From Sulfuricella denitrificans (GTDB lineage Bacteria; Pseudomonadota; Gammaproteobacteria; Burkholderiales; Sulfuricellaceae), in assembly GCA_002632355.1 (NCBI GenBank), contig NSJJ01000004.1:124001-188000 (forward strand): 64,000 nt of DNA, in the 5' to 3' direction. Both the position numbers and the translations under genes were made by a program. A model generated the notes under the pieces. The model was not told the DNA's origin and ran no database searches. It worked only from the letters and a program-made list of their open reading frames with translations. Position 1 is the stretch's first letter; each line of letters opens with the position of its first letter. Below are positions 58,806-64,000 of this stretch, piece after piece.

Positions 58806-60116
58806 GTGTCTTTTGAAAATCTCAAGTTGCATCCTTCCATTCTTCAAGCCATTGCTGACAGTGGTTACACCACCCCAACACCGATTCAGGCCGAAGCCAT
58901 CCCTGAAGTCCTGGCAGGCCGCGACATCATGGCCTCGGCGCAAACCGGCACCGGCAAAACGGCTGCCTTCATGCTGCCCGCCATCCACCGCCTGTCCACC
59001 CCTTCAGCAGTCAAAAGCAAGGGCCCGCGCGTTCTGGTGCTGACACCGACTCGCGAACTGGCAACCCAGGTCAACGACGCAGCACGCAAATACGGCAAGC
59101 ACCTGCGCCTTAACACCGTCAGCATCCTCGGCGGCATGCCCTACCCGCTGCAGAACAAACTGCTGTCTGGTTATGTGGATATTCTGGTCGCCACCCCCGG
59201 CCGTCTGATCGATCACATCGACCGTGGCCGCATCGACTTTTCGCGCCTGGAAATGCTGATTCTGGACGAAGCCGACCGCATGCTGGACATGGGTTTCATT
59301 GAAGATGTGGAAAAAATTGCCAACGCCACACCGGCCAGCCGTCAGACCCTGCTGTTTTCCGCCACGCTCGATGGCAACATCGGTAAACTGGCCACGCGCC
59401 TGCTGAAAGATCCGAAACGCATCCAGGTTGCAGCACAGCAGGATCGCCACGAGAACATCGAGCAGCGCCTGCACTTCGTTGACGATATGGCGCACAAAAG
59501 CCGCCTGCTGCAGCACATGCTGACTGACGTCGACCTGACGCAGGCCATCGTATTCACCGCCACCAAACGCGACGCAGACATGCTGGCCGAAGATCTGTTT
59601 GCACAGGGGCATTCTGCAGCAGCCCTGCACGGCGACATGAACCAGGGTGCGCGCAACCGCACGCTGACCAAACTGCGTCGCGGCGGCCTGCGCGTCCTGG
59701 TGGCAACGGATGTGGCAGCACGCGGTATCGACGTTGCCGGCATCAGCCACGTGATCAACTTCGACCTGCCAAAATTCGCCGAAGACTACGTCCACCGCAT
59801 CGGCCGTACTGGTCGCGCCGGTGCGTCCGGCATTGCCGTTTCCTTCGCATCCTACCGGGACATGCAGCTTCTGCAACGGATCGAGCGTTTTACCGGTCAG
59901 TCCATCGCACCGCACACCATTGCAGGTCTCGAGCCCAAGCGCGTGCCGCGCCCAAGCTCACCCCGTTCTGGCCAGGACCGCAAGTTTTCCGGCAAACCGG
60001 GTGGTAGCCGTGGCGCTTCCGGTCAGCCACGCCGTGAAGGCGGTTTTGCCCGTAACGGTGAAAAGCGCCCCAACAGCGGTGGCTTTGCACATCACAGCGG
60101 ACGCCGTCACGGTTAA
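58806..60116 (+). CDS. rhlE: DEAD-box ATP-dependent RNA helicase, RhlE type
   Basis: 436 residues. SFENLKLHPSILQAIADSGYTTPTPIQAEAIP holds the Q motif; AQTGTGKT is the Walker A site; DEAD lies in LILDEADRMLDMGF; SAT and HRIGRTGRAG complete the helicase core. The C-terminal tail (375-436) is rich in Gly, Arg, Ser and Pro and likely binds RNA. RhlE-type helicases remodel rRNA and mRNA, often in the cold. The start is GTG at 58806 with AAGGA 7 bp upstream. Confidence 0.92.
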   Translation: MSFENLKLHPSILQAIADSGYTTPTPIQAEAIPEVLAGRDIMASAQTGTGKTAAFMLPAIHRLSTPSAVKSKGPRVLVLTPTRELATQVNDAARKYGKHLRLNTVSILGGMPYPLQNKLLSGYVDILVATPGRLIDHIDRGRIDFSRLEMLILDEADRMLDMGFIEDVEKIANATPASRQTLLFSATLDGNIGKLATRLLKDPKRIQVAAQQDRHENIEQRLHFVDDMAHKSRLLQHMLTDVDLTQAIVFTATKRDADMLAEDLFAQGHSAAALHGDMNQGARNRTLTKLRRGGLRVLVATDVAARGIDVAGISHVINFDLPKFAEDYVHRIGRTGRAGASGIAVSFASYRDMQLLQRIERFTGQSIAPHTIAGLEPKRVPRPSSPRSGQDRKFSGKPGGSRGASGQPRREGGFARNGEKRPNSGGFAHHSGRRHG

Positions 60117-60134
60117 TCCGCTTTAGCAGGAAAT

Positions 60135-60166
60135 AAAAAAGGCGCTTCATTGAAGCGCCTTTTTTC
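60135..60166. terminator. Bidirectional rho-independent terminator
   Basis: GGCGCTTC-ATT-GAAGCGCC (60141-60159) forms an 8-bp stem with six A before and a T run after. It lies between the helicase (plus) and the glycine-zipper gene (minus) and can serve both. Confidence 0.85.
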
Positions 60167-60179
60167 TTGCAAACTCAAT

Positions 60180-60512
60180 TTAGTCGTCGTGACCATGCCC
60201 GTGGCGATGTTTTTCCTTGTAATGTCCCCGATGAAGGCCGTTGTCATGGCGCCCATCCTCGTAATAAACCTCACGCTGTCTTGCGCGGGGTTCATTGCGT
60301 CCGGAGGTCATTGCAGCGGAGCCGGCAGCACCTCCGATGGCTCCTCCGATAATGGCGCCATCTCTCCCGCCAATGGCCGAGCCGACAGCCGCGCCAGCGC
60401 CTCCGCCCAAAGCGCCGCCGATCACTGCATTCCCGTCTATGCTGCCCGCCTGGGCAGGAACTGCGCACACAACAAGCAAAGCCAGTACGGTCAAGCCAGC
60501 AAACAATTTCAT
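60180..60512 (-). CDS. Exported glycine-zipper protein with His-rich tail
   Basis: 110 residues. A signal peptide (1-22, cleaved after AQA) is followed by two Gly/Ala-rich segments with GxxxG spacing (IGGALGGGAGAAVGSAIGG and AIIGGAIGGAAGSAA), which can form tight membrane-inserting helices. The C-terminus (75-110) is Arg/Glu-rich, then His-rich (KHRHGHGHDD) and might bind metal. Similar small proteins are found in the periplasm or outer membrane of proteobacteria without known function. GAGAGG precedes the ATG. Confidence 0.8.
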   Translation of the reverse strand: MKLFAGLTVLALLVVCAVPAQAGSIDGNAVIGGALGGGAGAAVGSAIGGRDGAIIGGAIGGAAGSAAMTSGRNEPRARQREVYYEDGRHDNGLHRGHYKEKHRHGHGHDD

Positions 60513-60590
60513 GATTTACCTCTCGTTACGAAATGACAAAAACTGAACGCATCATAACAAGAGCGGAATTTGGGGGAGATTACAGAACTG

Positions 60591-60974
60591 TCATTTTTCA
60601 GCCTGGTTACGCATGAAATCGGCCGTTTTCCAGAATGCCGCCGTGAGTTCCTGATGCAGCTTCTCGTCCACACCAACCTCATTCATGGCGCGCATCATGC
60701 ACGCCATCCACTGGTCGCGCTCATCCTCGCCAATAACGAATGGCATGTGGCGCTGGCGCAGACGCGGATGACCAAATTTTTCCATATAGAGCTGGGGACC
60801 GCCGGTCCAGCCTGAGAGGAACATGAACAGCTTGTTGCGGGCCTCGGTGAGATCCTTCGCGTGCATCTTGCGGATGCCGTAGTAGTCCGGATCTTCATCC
60901 ATCAGATCATAGAACCGGTCTACCAGGCGGCGGATAAGTTCATCGCCGCCAAGGCGGTGATAATGCGTTTCCAT
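60591..60974 (-). CDS. Group II truncated haemoglobin
   Basis: 127 residues. GGDELIRRLVDRFYDLMDEDP opens the globin; MFLSGWTGGPQLYMEKFGHPRLRQRHMPF carries the Gly motif and the proximal His (in RQRHMPF), and the Trp in RDQWMACM occupies the G8 place typical of group II. Such proteins bind O2 or NO in the cytoplasm and may protect respiration; the presence of nitrate respiration here makes NO handling plausible. It starts 3 bp after the purT stop, so the two are co-transcribed. Confidence 0.93.
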   Translation of the reverse strand: METHYHRLGGDELIRRLVDRFYDLMDEDPDYYGIRKMHAKDLTEARNKLFMFLSGWTGGPQLYMEKFGHPRLRQRHMPFVIGEDERDQWMACMMRAMNEVGVDEKLHQELTAAFWKTADFMRNQAEK

Positions 60975-60977
60975 GGT

Positions 60978-62177
60978 CTATTCCTTTACCGGCCGGACCT
61001 TGCTCGCAGCCAGTTTGGCGCGGCTGCGCGCTTCGTCCACATCGGCCCCGTTGGCCAGTGCCACGCCCATGCGCCGGCGCGTGAAGCTTTCCGGCTTGCC
61101 GAACAGGCGCAGGTCGCTCTGCGGAACCGCCAGCGCCTGCTCGACCCCTTCGAACGCGATGCCTTTTTCCTCCAGCCCGCCATAGATGACTGCCGAAGCA
61201 CCTGGGCCGCGCAGGGAAACGTCCACCGGCAGGCCGAGGATGGCGCGGGCATGCAGCTCGAATTCGGACAGGCGCTGGCTGCACAGCGTCACCAGGCCGG
61301 TATCGTGGGGACGGGGGCTGACTTCGGAGAACCACACCTGATCCCCCCGGACGAAAAACTCGACGCCGAAAATCCCGCGCCCGCCCAGGTCGCCGGTCAC
61401 GGCCCCGGCGATTTCCTGCGCCCTTTTCAGCGCTGTCGGGCTCATGGCCTGCGGCTGCCAGCTCTCGACATAGTCGCCCTTGACCTGGACATGCCCGATG
61501 GGCTCGCAGAAACAGGTCTCGACCGCGCCACTGGCGCCTACCGCACGCACGGTCAGCAGGGTGATTTCGTAATCGAACTGGATCATTTCCTCGACGATCA
61601 CCTTCCCGTGGCTGACCCGGCCGCCGCTCATAGCGTAATTCCAGGCTTTTTCCACGTCTTCCGGGCCGTTCACGGTGGATTGCCCCTTGCCGGAAGAGGA
61701 CATCACCGGCTTGACGATGCAGGGGTAGCCGATGGATTTCTCGATGGCATCCCGCATCTCGTCCAGCGAGTCGGAAAAGGCATAACGCGAAGTGGGCAGG
61801 CCCAGTTTTTCCGCGGCCAGACGGCGGATGCCCTCGCGGTTCATGGTGAGTTGTGCCGCGCGTGCCGTCGGAATGACTTCCGCCAGCCCATCCTGCTCGA
61901 TGACAGCCAGCATGTCGGTGGCAATGGCCTCGATTTCCGGCACCACGAGATGCGGCCGCTCCAGTTCGACCAGCGCCCGCAGCGCCGCTCCGTCAGCCAT
62001 GTTGATGACGTGCGCGCGATGCGCCAGCTGATGACCGGGCGCGTTCGGGTAACGGTCCACCGCGATGACTTCCACGCCCAGGCGCTGCAGGGCGATGATG
62101 ACTTCCTTGCCCAGCTCGCCGCTGCCAAGCAGCATGACGCGGGTGGCCGAGGGACTGAGTGGGGTGCCGATTTTCAT
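60978..62177 (-). CDS. purT: Formate-dependent phosphoribosylglycinamide formyltransferase 2
   Basis: 399 residues, an ATP-grasp enzyme. [30 protein letters not shown] is the N-terminal preATP-grasp fold; [16 protein letters not shown] holds the ATP-binding Lys and Gly loop; [25 protein letters not shown] carries the metal-binding Glu. It makes formyl-GAR from GAR, formate and ATP in purine synthesis. GAGG lies 8 bp before the ATG. It is followed by the truncated haemoglobin gene. Confidence 0.97.
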   Translation of the reverse strand: MKIGTPLSPSATRVMLLGSGELGKEVIIALQRLGVEVIAVDRYPNAPGHQLAHRAHVINMADGAALRALVELERPHLVVPEIEAIATDMLAVIEQDGLAEVIPTARAAQLTMNREGIRRLAAEKLGLPTSRYAFSDSLDEMRDAIEKSIGYPCIVKPVMSSSGKGQSTVNGPEDVEKAWNYAMSGGRVSHGKVIVEEMIQFDYEITLLTVRAVGASGAVETCFCEPIGHVQVKGDYVESWQPQAMSPTALKRAQEIAGAVTGDLGGRGIFGVEFFVRGDQVWFSEVSPRPHDTGLVTLCSQRLSEFELHARAILGLPVDVSLRGPGASAVIYGGLEEKGIAFEGVEQALAVPQSDLRLFGKPESFTRRRMGVALANGADVDEARSRAKLAASKVRPVKE

Positions 62178-62253
62178 GGTGCTCGCCTCAAATGATTTCT
62201 GGCGGCATGATAACCGATGGCTTGCCTGCCTGTCAGGTGGACCAGACTGACAG

Positions 62254-62811
62254 TCAGCGTGTCCCCATCAGGCGCGAGAAAAACTCGCGCCGCGACACTT
62301 CCTTCTGCCAGCCGCAGTCGCGCTGCTGCTCTTGCATCACGCGGTCGCGAGTTTTGATCACCTCGCCCCAGTCCGAAAAAACCGCATCGGCCGAGTCGTA
62401 ACGTTCCATGGATTGCACCAGCGGCTGCAAAAGAAAATGCCCCAGTTCGGGCAGGTAATTGAGATGCGCATTCTGGCGGCCGCCCAGAATGGGGAAATCG
62501 AGCAGCGGGCCAATGACGACAAACGGTTCGGCAGCCCGCCCGGCGGCACTCCACCCGTCCGGAATGCTCAATCCGGGGTCGCGCTCCGGCAGGAATACCC
62601 GCGCCATCATCCACGGCGTCAGCAGCAGGAACACGCACCATCCGTCGCTGCGGCGGAATGCGCGAACCTCCACCGGCAAATCGTGATTGACCAACCACTC
62701 GCCGGAAAACTGCTGCCGGTAGATCGCGCCAAAGCACCGGCTCACTGCGGCGATGACCTGCTGATCCTCCATACCGGCCAGCACGCTTGCCTGCCAGGCG
62801 GCTTCAGTCAT
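62254..62811 (-). CDS. HybE-like chaperone domain protein with C-terminal twin-arginine motif
   Basis: 185 residues, starting at an ATG that overlaps the torD-like stop by 8 bp. The segment [19 protein letters not shown] (about 57-75), then [16 protein letters not shown] and [17 protein letters not shown], resemble HybE, the hydrogenase assembly chaperone that binds Tat leaders. The last residues read SRREFFSRL (173-181), close to the twin-arginine consensus SRRxFLK but at the wrong end of the protein. Function is inferred: quality control of an exported redox enzyme together with the TorD-like protein. No hydrogenase gene is visible. Confidence 0.6.
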   Translation of the reverse strand: MTEAAWQASVLAGMEDQQVIAAVSRCFGAIYRQQFSGEWLVNHDLPVEVRAFRRSDGWCVFLLLTPWMMARVFLPERDPGLSIPDGWSAAGRAAEPFVVIGPLLDFPILGGRQNAHLNYLPELGHFLLQPLVQSMERYDSADAVFSDWGEVIKTRDRVMQEQQRDCGWQKEVSRREFFSRLMGTR

Positions 62812-63343
62812 GGAACAGTCCTCTGATTTCATGACCGAGCTGCCGGTAAAGTTCGAGCCGTCCCTCTTCGCCCAGCGTTGCGCCAAAACGCGGCGCCCAC
62901 ATGGCCAGATGATCCGCCCATAACTCCCGCAGCAGTTCCGAGCTATGCGAGCACTGCTGCTCCTGCAGCCAGGCGGCGCACTCCAGCATGGTGCCGAGAT
63001 AATCCGTCGGCGCACCATCGGCCTGCAAGCCGGCACGGCGATAGAGGTCGCCGAGGTGCTCGCTGGCCGCACCGAACATCATGCCGCCGAGGAACGCCGA
63101 TTCGAACGGCGGACAGGCGGTTTTCGGGTGGCCGGAAATAAACAGGCGCGTATGCTCCGCCTGCCATTCCTCGAGCGGAAGATTGTCCAGTTCCGCCAGC
63201 GCCTGATGCAACCAGGCGTGATCCCCGGCCAGTTCGCGCAGCACTTCGAGCGAATCGCCGTCCGGGCTGGCCAGCAGCCCTGCAAGCAGGCGCAAAGCTT
63301 CAGGCGAGACGCCGCTTGTTTTCACCTCACCAGGGATAGGCAT
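62804..63343 (-). CDS. TorD/DmsD-family molybdoenzyme chaperone
   Basis: 179 residues, helical. The family core is visible in LPLEEWQAEHTRLFISGHPKTACPPFESAFLGGMMFG (about 58-95) and the conserved PTDYLGTMLECAAWL (about 117-130). Such chaperones bind the twin-arginine leader and the cofactor site of a molybdenum enzyme before export. Its start overlaps the end of the NrfD-type gene; the ATG at 63343 has a GGGGG stretch upstream and is chosen over 63355. It is translationally coupled to the HybE-like gene. Confidence 0.85.
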   Translation of the reverse strand: MPIPGEVKTSGVSPEALRLLAGLLASPDGDSLEVLRELAGDHAWLHQALAELDNLPLEEWQAEHTRLFISGHPKTACPPFESAFLGGMMFGAASEHLGDLYRRAGLQADGAPTDYLGTMLECAAWLQEQQCSHSSELLRELWADHLAMWAPRFGATLGEEGRLELYRQLGHEIRGLFHD

Positions 63344-64000
63344 AGACCCCCGCATACATGAAATAGTGGCGCAGCATGTAGCCGCCGATCAGCACCAGCA
63401 CCGCCGCCGCCACGGTGGGGAAGCGGCTGCCCCAGCCCTTGGTCACGCCCCTGAGTTCGAGCAGGAATGGCACGATCAGCCCGAACCCGATGAAGCCGAT
63501 CAGCCAGCCCATGTCGCCCCATAGCAACTGTGCGGAGCGGTAGCCGGATTCGGAGCCGGACAGGGTGTAGTTGAAGAATGAGAACAGGATCACCAGTTCC
63601 GTCGCGATCAGGATCACGTCGAAGCGCTCGTAGCGATGACGCAGATCGTCGTCGTTTTCATCGGTGATAAAGACATTGAGCAGCAGCAGCAGGTAGGCGA
63701 AGGCGGTTGAGAACGCCGACACCGTGAACAGCAGCGGCACGCCGGGATTGTGCCAGAGCGCCACCGCTGGGAAGGACTGGATCAGCAGGCCGGTGTACAC
63801 CGCTGTGCCGATGCCGTTGATCGAGGCCAGCCAGCCGACGATGCGGCGGCGCTTCATGCAGCAACTGGAAAGCCACTCCACCAGCGGCCACTGCAATACG
63901 CTGCGCACCAGCGGCAGGCGCTGGAACAAGGGCGTCTCGCGCATGTAGGGCAAGGCGTAGAGCATGCCCCACACCATCATCCACAGGATGAACTGGGTGC
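63327..64000 (-). CDS. NrfD/PsrC-type membrane subunit, C-terminal part (cut by window edge)
   Basis: At least 224 residues, open to the window edge, so the start is not seen. There are about six hydrophobic segments with charged loops, for example WLASINGIGTAVYTGLLIQSFPAVALWHNPGVPLLFTVSAF, which is typical of NrfD-type quinol-interacting subunits. In complexes of this kind (polysulfide, thiosulfate, tetrathionate, sulfite enzymes) it links the quinone pool to an iron-sulfur and a molybdenum subunit, expected just outside the window. The substrate cannot be told from this part. Confidence 0.88.
   Translation of the reverse strand, partial: TQFILWMMVWGMLYALPYMRETPLFQRLPLVRSVLQWPLVEWLSSCCMKRRRIVGWLASINGIGTAVYTGLLIQSFPAVALWHNPGVPLLFTVSAFSTAFAYLLLLLNVFITDENDDDLRHRYERFDVILIATELVILFSFFNYTLSGSESGYRSAQLLWGDMGWLIGFIGFGLIVPFLLELRGVTKGWGSRFPTVAAAVLVLIGGYMLRHYFMYAGVYAYPW

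Noticed and set aside
60861-62195. Open frame of 444 codons on the plus strand
   Set aside because: Antisense shadow of purT.

Overview
The window reads as a chromosome segment of a betaproteobacterium. The gene order hfq–hflX–hflK–hflC–(DUF2065)–hisZ–purA–tRNA-Leu–rnr–rlmB, and the run ndk–rlmN–pilF–rodZ–ispG–hisS–yfgM–bamB–der, are typical of that class. A complete membrane nitrate reductase locus, a DsrC/TusE-like protein and a molybdoenzyme membrane subunit with its chaperones suggest a facultatively denitrifying chemolithotroph, perhaps of the Gallionellales/Sulfuricella type. That placement is inference. Nearly everything is housekeeping; no insertion sequence, prophage, CRISPR array or rRNA operon was seen.

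Layout. 1–5.0 kb: the 5' end of nadE, a beta-carbonic-anhydrase-like protein, a PduO-type cobalamin adenosyltransferase, and a minus-strand cluster of corrinoid genes (btuF, cobC-like, CobD/CbiB-like) behind a small GyrI-like membrane protein. 5.2–6.2 kb: a short FimV-like protein, lower in GC by eye. 6.2–15.6 kb: rlmB, rnr, tRNA-Leu(CAG), purA, hisZ, DUF2065, hflC, hflK, hflX, hfq. 15.7–18.8 kb: a GAF–GGDEF–EAL protein and an unrecognised 389-residue protein. 19.0–27.7 kb: der to ndk, with mostly overlapping genes. 27.8–32.1 kb (plus strand): SPOR-domain protein, kup, prfC.

32.3–51.7 kb lies entirely on the minus strand. Read 5'->3' it holds aceE–aceF–lpdA (pyruvate dehydrogenase), narX–narL (nitrate sensing), narK1–narK2–narG–narH–narJ–narI (nitrate import and respiration), then a small lipoprotein-type cytochrome c and a TusE/DsrC-like protein without any cysteine. 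NarX/NarL presumably control the nar genes through the 234-bp gap before narK1, which holds a perfect inverted repeat and a two-copy direct repeat 22 bp apart. MoaA, which starts molybdenum cofactor synthesis needed by NarG, is encoded at 53.4 kb.

51.8–64 kb: an M17 aminopeptidase and moaA (plus); full-length fimV and typA (minus), separated by a 79-bp tandem repeat that duplicates the 3' end of typA; a DEAD-box helicase with a long leader; a glycine-zipper protein; a truncated haemoglobin; purT; and, at the edge, an NrfD-type membrane subunit followed by TorD-like and HybE-like chaperones, the tail of a molybdoenzyme operon that runs out of the window.

The most interesting points are the 79-bp repeat at typA, the cysteine-free DsrC-like protein next to nar, the orphan 389-residue protein with a hairpin leader, the stand-alone carbonic-anhydrase-like protein, a HybE-like protein with a twin-arginine motif at its C-terminus, and several unassigned palindromes in promoter regions. 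All regulatory sites are read by eye and unproven.
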